A stretch of DNA of 64,000 bases from Ammoniphilus oxalaticus. Lineage in GTDB: Bacteria; Bacillota; Bacilli; Aneurinibacillales; RAOX-1. Both the position numbers and the translations under genes were made by a program. The stretch spans positions 521,022 to 585,021 of the forward strand of contig NZ_MCHY01000006.1 of NCBI RefSeq assembly GCF_003609605.1, read 5' to 3'. Below are positions 33,437 through 42,152 of this stretch, piece by piece (the stretch's first letter is position 1; every line of letters starts with the position of its first letter). A model generated the notes under the pieces. That model was not told the DNA's origin, ran no database searches, and was given only the letters and a program-made list of their open reading frames with translations.

Positions 33437-34213
33437 ATGGGTTTTTTCCAACAGGTGAAATTTAGTATCGTTAATATAAAAAAGTACGAGCAACTTTCAA
33501 CGCAACGCTTTTCAAAAATCTTTCTTTATTTAGTAATCCTATCGATTATTGCGTGGTTTCTCAGTTTTGCTAGTCTATACCAAACACTAAACAAAGAAAT
33601 AAAGATCTTTAAAGAACAGATCCCTGATTTTACATTTCATGAGGGTCATTTAGAAGTGGCTGGACCGATGCCCATCATCCTACATAAAGACCTCACCAGT
33701 ATTGTGATGGTGGATACGTCAGGGAGCACACAAAAAGAACACCTTAATTCGTTTCGTTCGGGCGCGCTCATTTTAAGCGACAGAGTGATTAATAAAGAAA
33801 GTGAGCATCGGTTTGAGGAATTTCATTTTTCTAGGTTCAGTTCACTTTCACTTACGAAAGATACTGTGATGTCTTGGTTGCCTTATGTCAATGTAATCTA
33901 TTTGTTGCTCGGCGTCATCATTTTCCTGTTTACATTCTTTGCTTATCTCGTCAATGCGTTTTGGATCTCATTGGTCGGTTTGTTGTTCCGTTTGATATTA
34001 AAAGTGAACATCACATTTTCGACAATCTATAAATTTAGTATTTACGCGTTGACACTCCCCATCCTGTTAGATCGGCTGTTGCCTTACATCGGAATAAACT
34101 TGTCTGGTCTTGTATTCTACATTACGGCAGCGGTATACATCGCATTAGCGTTGTTTGAAATCGATCGAATGGCAAAGACAGCAGATTCAGGAGATGGCGT
34201 TTATATCGAATAG
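33437..34213 (+). CDS. DUF1189-like membrane protein
   Basis: 258 residues. One N-terminal helix (IFLYLVILSIIAWFLSF), a roughly 120-residue extracellular part containing VMVDTSGST and a charged FEEFHFSRF stretch, then four C-terminal helices (VIYLLLGVIIFLFTFF, WISLVGLLFRLIL and two more). This one-plus-four layout is that of DUF1189 proteins in Bacillales, sometimes linked to maltodextrin-type operons; function unknown. GAGGGAG precedes the ATG. Confidence 0.7.
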   Translation: MGFFQQVKFSIVNIKKYEQLSTQRFSKIFLYLVILSIIAWFLSFASLYQTLNKEIKIFKEQIPDFTFHEGHLEVAGPMPIILHKDLTSIVMVDTSGSTQKEHLNSFRSGALILSDRVINKESEHRFEEFHFSRFSSLSLTKDTVMSWLPYVNVIYLLLGVIIFLFTFFAYLVNAFWISLVGLLFRLILKVNITFSTIYKFSIYALTLPILLDRLLPYIGINLSGLVFYITAAVYIALALFEIDRMAKTADSGDGVYIE

Positions 34214-34288
34214 AGTGAATGACAATAATATAATCGGAAATCCTAAAGCTACGACAGTATGAATTTTAGGAAAAAAGAGGTGGACCAG

Positions 34289-34471
34289 ATGAGAAGTAAA
34301 GCGCGGTCATTCATTCAAAAACGATTAATTGTTCCCATAGAATATGATGCTGAAGATGAAAAAGTCGATATTGACGTAAACATTGATGTGAACATGGATG
34401 AGAATGAAAAGGTCAATGTCGATGTGGACATCAATGTCAATCAACCGAAGAAGGAAAATGATGAGGATTAA
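34289..34471 (+). CDS. Small acidic protein with Asp-Val/Asn-Val repeats
   Basis: 60 residues from the ATG at 34289 (GAGGTGG 6 nt upstream). A basic helix (MRSKARSFIQKRL) is followed by an alternating strand-like stretch: VDIDVNIDVNMDENEKVNVD and VDINVNQ, with acidic or polar residues on one face and valine or isoleucine on the other. No signal peptide. The repetitive DNA (GATGTAAAC-like units) suggests growth by slippage. Not recognised. Confidence 0.55.
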   Translation: MRSKARSFIQKRLIVPIEYDAEDEKVDIDVNIDVNMDENEKVNVDVDINVNQPKKENDED

Positions 34472-34544
34472 AATATGGGCGCGAATTTCCGAAAACATGT
34501 TAAAATGGATGAGAAGTTGAGGATAGAAGGATAGGGGAATTGCC

Positions 34545-35162
34545 ATGGAAGAACATGACTATGATCGATTACTAAATATTAGGACGGTCGGCGCGCAAAA
34601 AGGGTTCGATCACTCTTTGCACTACCATCGTTATGAACCGACTCCTTACTACGCGCTTCACGCTCTTTTTGAAACATATAAACTGAACCCAAGTGATCGA
34701 ATCGTGGATTTTGGGAGTGGAAAAGGACGTTTGAACTTTTATATCCATTATCTTTTTAAGGCATCGGTGATCGGTGTTGAAATGAACGAGGGATTTTACC
34801 GAGATGCTTTGGGAAATTACACAAACTACACGAAAAAGTATCGATCAGGCAAAAACCGAATTGAGTTTCATTGTGGTTTGGCGGAACTCTATTCAATTCA
34901 TCCCGCTGATAATCGTTTTTATTTCTTCAACCCTTTTTCTATTCAAATCTTTATGAAGGTTGTTCAAAATATTTTGCTTTCGTATGAAGCCATGCCGAGG
35001 GAACTTGAACTTCTTTTGTACTATCCTTCGGAGGACTATACTTACTTCTTAGAAAATAATACTCCATTTGCGCTAAAGGAAGAAGTTGTTTTAAAAGGGG
35101 TGTATGAACATAGCCCCTATGAGCGGTTCTCAATTTATACGTTGGATTCATTCTGCATATAA
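34545..35162 (+). CDS. Class I SAM-dependent methyltransferase
   Basis: 205 residues. Motif I is RIVDFGSGKGRLNFYIHYLF, giving the Gly-rich SAM loop, motif II VIGVEMNEGFY ends in the acidic ribose-binding residue region, and FYFFNPFSIQIFMKVVQNIL occupies the motif IV position, with N-P-F in place of the usual N/D-P-P-Y. Substrate unknown. ATG preceded by a weak GGGGAA. A hairpin terminator follows. Confidence 0.75.
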   Translation: MEEHDYDRLLNIRTVGAQKGFDHSLHYHRYEPTPYYALHALFETYKLNPSDRIVDFGSGKGRLNFYIHYLFKASVIGVEMNEGFYRDALGNYTNYTKKYRSGKNRIEFHCGLAELYSIHPADNRFYFFNPFSIQIFMKVVQNILLSYEAMPRELELLLYYPSEDYTYFLENNTPFALKEEVVLKGVYEHSPYERFSIYTLDSFCI

Positions 35163-35206
35163 AGACGGTTTTTATTGCTTTCCTCCCGTCTAAATTCATC
35201 TTTATG

Positions 35207-35241
35207 GAAAAACCCAGCCTTCAAATGAAGACCGGGTTTTC
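35207..35241. terminator. Bidirectional terminator
   Basis: GAAAAACCC pairs with GGGTTTTC around an inner CTTC/GAAG hairpin; it separates the methyltransferase and the convergent glycine-zipper gene. Confidence 0.85.
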
Positions 35242-35261
35242 GGTGTGAGAATGAGTGAATG

Positions 35262-35504
35262 TTATTTCGCCGGATCCTCTTCGGCATCTTCACCGTCGAT
35301 TGCGTCGCCAGCTTTATTGCCGATCATTCCTCCAGCTATCGCTCCCGCAACAGTTCCAAGCGGACCGAAGATCGAGCCAGCAGCTGCGCCTGCAACAGCG
35401 CCGCCGGCTGTACCGATGGCTTCGGTTGTATCGAAATCATCTTCGTTTGCCTCATTTGGCTTTAGAGCGCGGTTCCGATTACGATTGATCTTGTTGTCTG
35501 CCAT
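35262..35504 (-). CDS. Small glycine-zipper protein
   Basis: 80 residues. A polar N-terminus (RNRNRALKPNEANEDDFD) is followed by a Gly/Ala-rich segment, AIGTAGGAVAGAAAGSIFG then GTVAGAIAGGMIGNKAG, with G-x-x-x-G spacing that makes tightly packed helices. The end is acidic. Such proteins are often membrane- or envelope-associated or spore/stress proteins in Bacillales. GTAGGAG precedes the ATG. Function not known. Confidence 0.7.
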   Translation of the reverse strand: MADNKINRNRNRALKPNEANEDDFDTTEAIGTAGGAVAGAAAGSIFGPLGTVAGAIAGGMIGNKAGDAIDGEDAEEDPAK

Positions 35505-35720
35505 TCAACTCACTCCTACACTGTATTTAGGAAAGCGTTCGATCTTTAAACGCCGACCTCACTTGGTATTATGTCCAAGCCATTCAGTTTTACGCGTGTA
35601 GGAAAGAGGAATAGAATGGAATGTGTTGTTCAATACGCATCGTTGTAGCCGATGGAATCTGTATCGTTTATGATAGAGTGGACTGTTTCCATTATAATAA
35701 CAAGGAGTAAAGTCATTTTT

Positions 35721-36041
35721 ATGAGTTCAAAATTAAATTCAACTATCCATCCTCAATGCGCCGAAGCGATCAAGCGACTGATTAGGATGAAGGATCCCCA
35801 ATTTGCTGACCTCGTTGCCCTAAAAACATATGGCAGCGATTCTTATTCCGCGATGGGTTGGGATCAACTGAAACGATATATCAATGAACAGACCGTGGTT
35901 GTCGTTGAACAATTTGAAGATGAGGCGAACATTTTATCGGCGCTGCGTTGGCTCGGTCGTGGCTTACCATTATCACTTGCGATTCGTAAGGTGAAAGCGG
36001 ATCACGCGATGTATCGATATAAGACACCCAATCGAGAATAG
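35721..36041 (+). CDS. Conserved-looking hypothetical protein
   Basis: About 106 residues from the ATG at 35721 with AAGGAG 14 nt upstream (long spacing); the frame is open to 35652. Predicted soluble and helical: HPQCAEAIKRLIRMKDPQF, a YGSDSYSAMGWDQLKRYI stretch, and ANILSALRWLGRGLPLSLAI. Not recognised. Its stop is 10 bp before the next gene, suggesting co-transcription. Confidence 0.55.
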   Translation: MSSKLNSTIHPQCAEAIKRLIRMKDPQFADLVALKTYGSDSYSAMGWDQLKRYINEQTVVVVEQFEDEANILSALRWLGRGLPLSLAIRKVKADHAMYRYKTPNRE

Positions 36042-36051
36042 GGGGATTACG

Positions 36052-36936
36052 ATGGAAAAAGTAGTGATAGCGGGCGGCACAGGATTCATCGGAAACTATT
36101 TTGAAGAAAGATTTGAGGAATTAGGATATGAGGTCAAAATTATTTCGAGACAGTCACCCTATATTCCTTGGGACGATCAGGCTGGGATCATCGAAGCGTT
36201 GGAAAATGCGCAAATCTTGATTAACCTTGCCGGAAAATCGGTTAATTGTCGATATAATGAAGCGAACAAGCGCGAAATTATCGACTCCCGCACTCGAACG
36301 ACGACGCTACTTGGCGAGTCGATTTTAAAATGCGAAAACCCGCCTAACCTGTGGATCAATTCAAGCACAGCAACGATTTATCGTCACGCCGAAGATCGCC
36401 CGATGACAGAAGAAGAAGGGGAAATCGGGACTGGTTTTTCGGTCGAAGTGGCAAAAACGTGGGAAGAGTGTTTTTTTGATTTTAATTTGCCGCAAACAAG
36501 ACAAATCGCCTTGCGAATCGCGATCGTGTTAGGCCCAGGTGGCGGCGTGATGACCCCTTACATAAATTTAACGCGATTTGGACTCGGTGGACCACAAGGT
36601 CCAGGCACTCAAATGTTTAGTTGGATCCATGTGGAAGATTTGTTTCAGATTGTCCGCTTTCTCGAAGAAAGAGAGGACTTGGATGGTGTGTTTAATTGTT
36701 CCGCGCCCAAACCTGTTAGCAATCGCGAATTAATGCGGCAGTTTCGCCAGGCGATGAACGTTCCAATCGGATTACCCGCTCCGAAATGGATGTTAGAACT
36801 AGGGGCCGTCCTGATCAAAACAGAAACCGAATTAGTCCTCAAAAGTCGCTGGGTCTTGCCGAAGCGATTGGAACAGGCGGGGTATGCGTTTAGGTTTCGC
36901 TCGCTTCGAGATACGTTGGAGAATATTTTAACTTAA
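36052..36936 (+). CDS. TIGR01777-family sugar-nucleotide-epimerase-like SDR protein
   Basis: 294 residues. N-terminal VVIAGGTGFIGNYFEERF for the dinucleotide, INLAGKSVNCRYNEANKREI which is diagnostic of the YfcH/TIGR01777 group, INSSTATIYRHAEDRP with the Tyr region, IALRIAIVLGPGGGVM, FSWIHVEDL and the C-terminal FNCSAPKPVSNRELM and PAPKWMLELGAV segments. The in vivo role of the family is unclear. GGGGGA precedes the ATG. Confidence 0.88.
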   Translation: MEKVVIAGGTGFIGNYFEERFEELGYEVKIISRQSPYIPWDDQAGIIEALENAQILINLAGKSVNCRYNEANKREIIDSRTRTTTLLGESILKCENPPNLWINSSTATIYRHAEDRPMTEEEGEIGTGFSVEVAKTWEECFFDFNLPQTRQIALRIAIVLGPGGGVMTPYINLTRFGLGGPQGPGTQMFSWIHVEDLFQIVRFLEEREDLDGVFNCSAPKPVSNRELMRQFRQAMNVPIGLPAPKWMLELGAVLIKTETELVLKSRWVLPKRLEQAGYAFRFRSLRDTLENILT

Positions 36937-36940
36937 CGAT

Positions 36941-36980
36941 AAAAAATCGCTCCCGCTTCGGTTAGCAGGAACGATTTTTT
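36941..36980. terminator. Bidirectional terminator
   Basis: AAAAAATCG..TCC.GC pairs with GC.GGA.CGATTTTTT; it lies between the convergent epimerase-like and anti-sigma genes. Confidence 0.88.
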
Positions 36981-38002
36981 TATTGATCGACAGGTATCAC
37001 TGTGTCAAAGAACACGATCGATTCGATTTCCTTATCGTTAATAACATTTTCAAAAGTTTTCATGATAAACAATTCTTCTTTTAATGTATCCGCGACGTAC
37101 ATTCCATTGAAAATCGTCGTCGTTTCTGAGCTTCCGTCTGTATAGTTTATTGTGATGGGTAAATTGTCCAAGTACTCATCTAGCCCAACCTCTTCCATCC
37201 ATCCGTGAGCTTTGCTGATTTCCTCTACAAATGGAGTCTCAACGATGATCGTTACAGAGATAGGCGATATAGAAACGCTCTTAAGTGTCGCTGCATGATC
37301 AAACAGCGTGATCGGTTTGTCCAAGTCGTAGACAGTTGAATAATCTTTAAAATCTAACGTAAACGATGTTTTCCATTCACCGGGTATGACGGTTTTAAAA
37401 ATACCCGGAAATGGATCTGCTGCTTGTAGATCGGAAAGTTTTAACTTAATTTTTTGTCCCATTAAAGATTCCCTCGTTTTCAGTCTCATCATCATGCTTA
37501 TTTGATTATCCTCGGCATGTTTGTCGTCTAATTTAGTGAATCCGATCCCTTGAAAACCTTGTATAGAACGAATGTCTGAGTCTTCAAACCGATAACGCGC
37601 TTTGTCTAAAACAGTCCCCTCTGGGGCGGTGAAATCCATTAGAATGTACACGAGATTGCTGTCGCCAATGACCTGGTTAATATGCAGTGTCCCATTTTTG
37701 TTCTTTATTTTCTTCTCCACTGTGGAAGCGCCGTTTGCTAAATGCTTAATTTGTTGCTCACTGGAAGGGTTCAAGAAATTAAGAAACTTCGTATCTAAAC
37801 CAATAAAGGTAGCGGCGATGGCTGTCGTTGTAATCAAACAGCAAGCGATTAAGGCTGCAACTAATTTAGGCTTTAATCGTGTTGGCGATGGTTTTGTCTG
37901 CTTATTTTGTCTGTTAACTAAGATCTGATTGAACATTCGTTTCTTTTGTTTATCTGTCGGGTCTAGCTCTTCAGATATTTTGTTGACAATCTCTTTGTCC
38001 AA
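36980..38002 (-). CDS. DUF4179-domain anti-sigma factor, module 1
   Basis: 340 residues. A cytoplasmic N-terminal helix region that should bind the sigma factor, one membrane segment (LVAALIACCLITTTAIAA at about 48-65), then a DUF4179-type extracellular part (FLNPSSEQQIKHLANGAS, VIGDSNLVYILMDFTAPEG). Start is a TTG with GGAGG 9 nt upstream. The first 32 bp overlap the end of the ECF sigma gene, a translational coupling expected of a sigma/anti-sigma pair. Confidence 0.82.
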   Translation of the reverse strand: MDKEIVNKISEELDPTDKQKKRMFNQILVNRQNKQTKPSPTRLKPKLVAALIACCLITTTAIAATFIGLDTKFLNFLNPSSEQQIKHLANGASTVEKKIKNKNGTLHINQVIGDSNLVYILMDFTAPEGTVLDKARYRFEDSDIRSIQGFQGIGFTKLDDKHAEDNQISMMMRLKTRESLMGQKIKLKLSDLQAADPFPGIFKTVIPGEWKTSFTLDFKDYSTVYDLDKPITLFDHAATLKSVSISPISVTIIVETPFVEEISKAHGWMEEVGLDEYLDNLPITINYTDGSSETTTIFNGMYVADTLKEELFIMKTFENVINDKEIESIVFFDTVIPVDQ

Positions 38003-38477
38003 ATCGAGTACCTCCTAAATCATGTTTAAGTCTTTCGCGACCTCGGACGAGTTGGGTTCGTATCGTGCTTTCGTTGCGCCCTAACAGCTCGGCAATTTCC
38101 TTCGTTGAATAATCCTCGAAATAGTACAGATATAACACGACCCGATATTTTTCTGAAAGCGTAAAAAGCTTTCCTATCATTTCTTTTGTCTCATTCTTTT
38201 CATCCCATGCGGCGATTTCTGGCAGGTTTTCAAAATCAACCCTTTTTCGTTTCCACCAAGATTTAAGCTGATCCTTGCAGTGGTTTCTCGCTGTCGTTAT
38301 TAACCAGGCTTTTTCGTGTTCGTAACTGTTAAAATTGACGGGCGATTGCGCCATTTTGAGAAATACGGATTGAACAGCGTCTTCCGTGTCAGCCTTATTT
38401 TTTAGGTAGATATAGCATATTTTGTAGACAATGTTCACGTTGCGTTCATATATTTCAGCTAGCTCATGATCCGTCAC
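37971..38477 (-). CDS. ECF RNA polymerase sigma factor, module 1
   Basis: About 168 residues from the GTG at 38477 (GGAGGTGG upstream). Region 2 contains VYKICYIYLKNKADTEDAVQ and the -10-contacting helix EKAWLITTARNHCKDQLKSW; region 4 has YRVVLYLYYFEDYSTKEIAE and the helix-turn-helix LLGRNESTIRTQLVRGRERL. It directs transcription in response to a signal relayed by the overlapping membrane anti-sigma factor. Target promoters are not identifiable here. Confidence 0.88.
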   Translation of the reverse strand: MTDHELAEIYERNVNIVYKICYIYLKNKADTEDAVQSVFLKMAQSPVNFNSYEHEKAWLITTARNHCKDQLKSWWKRKRVDFENLPEIAAWDEKNETKEMIGKLFTLSEKYRVVLYLYYFEDYSTKEIAELLGRNESTIRTQLVRGRERLKHDLGGTRFGQRDCQQNI

Positions 38478-38583
38478 GTTCCCACCTCCTCTATATACAA
38501 CACGATTCTGTATCGCGAAATGTCCCATTCTATAAGAAGTTTTTATTTTTGTGACTCATTGTGATCCATTAGCTTTACAAAGT

Positions 38584-38602
38584 ATAAATGAGAATCATCG
38601 TA
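38584..38602. promoter_or_regulatory. Weak Fur-box-like sequence
   Basis: ATAAATGAGAATCATCGTA matches 11 of 19 positions of the Fur consensus (core ATGAGAATCAT). It lies between the divergent ECF sigma and PstS-like genes. May be chance. Confidence 0.2.
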
Positions 38603-38689
38603 GCGGGTAGGTACTAACCAAAATAGGTACTGCCAGCAGAGGAGAGAGAGCGTTACAATAGGGATAGAGAGAAGGAAGGGGAAGAGCGG

Positions 38690-39841
38690 ATGAAGGTTTT
38701 TAGTTCGATTTTAATAACAGGCGGTATTGCATTCGCAGGTTTTATTGCTATGTTTTTTGCGGCTTTTTCGCAGGACGCGCCTTTTTTTATGCCATTTGTG
38801 GTTACTGTTTCTGTGATCATCGCGATTTTTTCAAATTTAGTCATTTGGGGGCAAGCGAATAAAAAGTGGTTTAAGTGGGGTTTGGTTTCTTTTATTAGCT
38901 TGAGTGTGATCAGTGTCGGGGGCTATAAAATCAATCAAAAGCGAATCGAAGATTTGCAGATTATGAGCAGGCAGGATGTCGATTTAAGCCAGTATACTCC
39001 GAATCATCCGAATAGCCGAGCGGTCCGTTTGCAAGAGGAACCAACTTTTAAAATTAAAGACAATCCCCCGCGACTAGACGGGTCAACAGCGTTATACCCC
39101 GTGTTTGCGGGTTTTGCGCAAGCGGTTTACCCAGAAAAAGAATACAACCCTTACGACAGCGCGGTCGTTTCGACTCAAACATCGCATGCGTATGAACGCT
39201 TATTACGTGACGAAGTCGATCTCATATTCGTTCCGGAGCCTTCAAAGAAGTACATAGAACTAGCGAAGGAACGAGGAAAAGAATTGAAAATGGTCCCGTT
39301 CGGCAAAGAAGCTTTTGTCTTTTTCACGCATGTCAATAACAACGTCGATACGTTAACGGTCGAACAGATCAGAGGAATTTACTCGGGTAACATCCGAAAT
39401 TGGAAAGAAGTTGGCGGAGGAAATGGGGCGATCGAAGCTTTTCAGCGGCCAGAAGAAAGCGGCAGTCAGCAAGCGCTCATTCGGTTTATGGGAGATGAAC
39501 CGATCATGAAGCCAAGCACCGAACGTGTCGCCGCGGGGATGGGCGGAATTATCGATCAAGTTGCGGAATACCAGAACAAAGAAAATGCAATTGGGTATTC
39601 TTTCCGTTACTTTTCGGAACAAATGGTCCAAAATGGAGCGATTCGTAATATCGCTGTAAATGGGGTTCCGCCGACGAAAGAAACGATTCGCGACGGTACG
39701 TATCCAATTACTTCAGATTTTTATATTGTGACCGCGGGTAGCGATAATCCCCATCTTGAATCGTTCATCGAGTGGATTTTATCTGAGCAAGGTCAAACAG
39801 TTGTGGAAGAAACGGGCTATGTCAGCGCGTCTGGAAAGTAG
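38690..39841 (+). CDS. PstS-like phosphate-binding-type protein with membrane anchor
   Basis: 383 residues. Instead of a lipoprotein signal it has three N-terminal hydrophobic helices (residues ~1-85), then a periplasmic-binding-protein type II fold: RLDGSTALYPVFAGFAQAVY, DLIFVPEPSKKYIEL, FVFFTHVNNNVDTLTVEQI, YSGNIRNWKEVGGGNGAI, FQRPEESGSQQALIRFMG and YPITSDFYIVTAGSDNP. The D-G-S-T-A-L and S-G-S-Q segments are where PstS proteins hold phosphate. No pst permeases follow, so a sensing role is possible. AAGGGGAAG precedes the ATG. Confidence 0.75.
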   Translation: MKVFSSILITGGIAFAGFIAMFFAAFSQDAPFFMPFVVTVSVIIAIFSNLVIWGQANKKWFKWGLVSFISLSVISVGGYKINQKRIEDLQIMSRQDVDLSQYTPNHPNSRAVRLQEEPTFKIKDNPPRLDGSTALYPVFAGFAQAVYPEKEYNPYDSAVVSTQTSHAYERLLRDEVDLIFVPEPSKKYIELAKERGKELKMVPFGKEAFVFFTHVNNNVDTLTVEQIRGIYSGNIRNWKEVGGGNGAIEAFQRPEESGSQQALIRFMGDEPIMKPSTERVAAGMGGIIDQVAEYQNKENAIGYSFRYFSEQMVQNGAIRNIAVNGVPPTKETIRDGTYPITSDFYIVTAGSDNPHLESFIEWILSEQGQTVVEETGYVSASGK

Positions 39842-39858
39842 TATCTGAGAAGGAAGGG

Positions 39859-40170
39859 ATGTTTAATTTGAAACCATTTTTAGTTATAGGAAATGTTGTT
39901 TTGTGTGGTTTCTTTACATTCTTTGTCTCACTGTTTTTAGCAGGTGGAGGAATTGGTGAAAATGTCACAGGAAAAACGTACGTAACCCCGCAATTCTTTT
40001 TGATTTTGCCCGTATGGACTGTAGGCGCTTTGTTCGTATGGGGGTACTGTTACAAGCAAAAGTTACAAAACACCTCCTACCCAGAAATTATATTCATTAA
40101 TATTTTGCTTTGGGCGACCCTTCCTGTAGGCTTCATCTTTTCGGGTATGCTTTTGGGAATGCGACCCTAA
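39859..40170 (+). CDS. Three-helix membrane protein
   Basis: 103 residues, 17 bp after the PstS-like gene and probably co-transcribed. Hydrophobic helices at about 5-30 (VIGNVVLCGFFTFFVSLFLA), 43-63 (FFLILPVWTVGALFVWGYCY) and 73-100. AAGGAAGGG precedes the ATG. Not recognised; possibly an accessory subunit of the PstS-like protein. Confidence 0.6.
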   Translation: MFNLKPFLVIGNVVLCGFFTFFVSLFLAGGGIGENVTGKTYVTPQFFLILPVWTVGALFVWGYCYKQKLQNTSYPEIIFINILLWATLPVGFIFSGMLLGMRP

Positions 40171-40280
40171 GATTTACACCCGCATTATTTTACGACAACA
40201 ATATTTTTCATGGCTGATAAAGACACTCAAATATAACCATACTATGTATTGTTAAATACATGGTAAAGGTGGAAGATGAG

Positions 40281-40541
40281 ATGGAACAGAATAAGCGGGA
40301 TTTAAACCAAACTTATCAGTATTTTCAATCTGAGTTAAATCGGATTCAAACGATTGCAGGCACGTTATCAACGATTGAGGACCAGCACGTCAAAGATCTG
40401 ACCAATATGGGTGATGATAAATTAAATCAAATGGCCGTGGAAGAACAAAGCGCTGCGCGTCAATTAGGAGAGATTAAACAGATTTGCCTTGCAATGAGTC
40501 AAAAGCTAGATGAAATACAAAAAACGTCATCTCTTCATTAG
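40281..40541 (+). CDS. Small coiled-coil protein
   Basis: 86 residues from the ATG at 40281 (AAGGTGGA upstream). Nearly all helical with heptad-like spacing: LNQTYQYFQSELNRIQTIAG, EEQSAARQLGEIKQICLAM, SQKLDEIQK. No membrane segment. The next gene's ATG (40551) is 9 bp after its stop, so they form an operon. Unknown role. Confidence 0.6.
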   Translation: MEQNKRDLNQTYQYFQSELNRIQTIAGTLSTIEDQHVKDLTNMGDDKLNQMAVEEQSAARQLGEIKQICLAMSQKLDEIQKTSSLH

Positions 40542-40550
40542 GTGATATCG

Positions 40551-42002
40551 ATGCTAAATATATTTAGTAATCTGACAAGAAAAATTGCAAACGAGGTTGT
40601 GGATAAAGCGATCGAGCGGATTGCGCGGGATCAATATACAGAAAATCTGTTTGAAATGGTACCGATCGCTAAAAAGGTGGGTCCGATCAACCTGATGGAA
40701 ATTGTGATGCGTTCGGCAAAAGGGGTTCCGCCTGGCAGACCGCTGGGTAGCCATATCCGTTTTTCTCCTTGGGAGAAGTTGTTGTTTAATCCTGTCCATC
40801 TAGACAGATTTCCAACGCCGGAAGATGTTTCGATTTCCACCTCCGTAACGATCGGTAAAAATGCAAAAAAGCCGTTAACGCTGTCTATTCCGTTAATGAT
40901 CGCGGGGATGTCTTTTGGCGGAGCGTTAAGCAAAAGCGCTAAAATTTCATTGGCGAAAGCGGCATCGATGATTGGAACGGCGACGAACACGGGAGAAGCG
41001 GGGTTGATGAGAGAAGAAAGAGAAGCGGCTCATGTCTTAATCGGCCAATATAACCGCGGCGGCTGGCTAAACACTCCGGAAAAATACAAGCAACTTGACG
41101 CAATTGAAATTCAATTGGGACAAGGAGCGCAAGGATCAACTCCGCAACGGACCGCCGCCAAAAACATCGGTGAAGACTATCGCGAAGTATATGGACTGCG
41201 CGAAGGTGAGGACTCTCAAATTCGCTCGCGATTACCCGGCGTCGATACGAAGGAACAATTTATCGCCCTTGTCCAAGAGTTAAAAGCGGACACCGGTGTC
41301 CCAGTCGGTCTGAAAATAGCGGCGACCCACCATTTGGAAAAGGAATTGCAAATAGCGGTTGAAGCTGGCGTCGATTTCATCACGGTTGACGGAGCAGAAG
41401 GCGGCACGCATGCTTCGCCCCCAACGCTAGAAGATGATTTGGGGCTGCCTACTTTATTCGCTGTATCAAGAGCATCTAAGTTTTTAGCCCGTCAAGGATT
41501 AAAAGGGGAGATTAGCCTAATCGCAACAGGGGGGCTAGTCACACCTGGCGACTGTTTAAAAGCGATGGCGCTTGGGGCAGATGCTGTTTATTTAGGCACA
41601 GCCGTGATGATGGCGTTAGTTGGCGACCAAATGACAAAAACCCTCCCATTCGAGCCGCCAACCAGTTTAGTCGTTTACAACGCTAAGATCACGGACGCGT
41701 TAGACATTGACAGAGGGGCAAAAAATGTCTTTAATTTGTTGAACGCGATGACGAAAGAGATGGAGCAAGTCTGTTATTCTCTTGGCAGAACGAGTTTAAC
41801 AGACGTTTCGCAAGCAGATATGTGCACCCTGGACCCATTTCTGTCAATCGCAAGCGGGATTGAGCTCGGTTATGTATCCCCGGATGACCAACAAGCTTTT
41901 TTTAATCAATTTCATTTAACGCAGCATGCGAATAAGATGAACATGCCTGCGCATGAACCACCATCAACTACACGGCAGCAGGAGGAACAACATTTAAATT
42001 AA
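40551..42002 (+). CDS. FMN-binding glutamate-synthase-domain protein (GltB2-like)
   Basis: About 483 residues. It contains the central FMN/alpha-beta barrel of glutamate synthase: IMRSAKGVPPGRPLGSHIRF, PLMIAGMSFGGALSKSAKIS, TNTGEAGLMREER, QLGQGAQGSTPQRTAAKNIG, VGLKIAATHHLEKELQIAVE, TVDGAEGGTHASPP and LIATGGLVTPGDCLKAMALG. No N-terminal amidotransferase domain and few Cys for a 3Fe-4S cluster, so it is a stand-alone GOGAT-domain oxidoreductase of unsettled substrate rather than full GltB. ATG at 40551 with AGGTG 7 nt upstream. Confidence 0.88.
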   Translation: MLNIFSNLTRKIANEVVDKAIERIARDQYTENLFEMVPIAKKVGPINLMEIVMRSAKGVPPGRPLGSHIRFSPWEKLLFNPVHLDRFPTPEDVSISTSVTIGKNAKKPLTLSIPLMIAGMSFGGALSKSAKISLAKAASMIGTATNTGEAGLMREEREAAHVLIGQYNRGGWLNTPEKYKQLDAIEIQLGQGAQGSTPQRTAAKNIGEDYREVYGLREGEDSQIRSRLPGVDTKEQFIALVQELKADTGVPVGLKIAATHHLEKELQIAVEAGVDFITVDGAEGGTHASPPTLEDDLGLPTLFAVSRASKFLARQGLKGEISLIATGGLVTPGDCLKAMALGADAVYLGTAVMMALVGDQMTKTLPFEPPTSLVVYNAKITDALDIDRGAKNVFNLLNAMTKEMEQVCYSLGRTSLTDVSQADMCTLDPFLSIASGIELGYVSPDDQQAFFNQFHLTQHANKMNMPAHEPPSTTRQQEEQHLN

Positions 42003-42023
42003 ACCCTCTTTTTCAGGAGTTTG

Positions 42024-42062
42024 AAAGCCTCGGGACCTTTTTTCCGTCCTGAGGCTTTTTTT
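42024..42062 (+). terminator. Terminator of the GltB2-like gene
   Basis: AAAGCCTC.GGAC pairs with GTCC.GAGGCTTT and is followed by TTTTT. Confidence 0.92.
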
Positions 42063-42152
42063 AGTACTTATTTCATTGATTTACCTTGTGCAACAGGATA
42101 AATTCCTTCACTCTATTTTCCTGTCCAGAGATATTTAGCTAATAAAAAGCGG

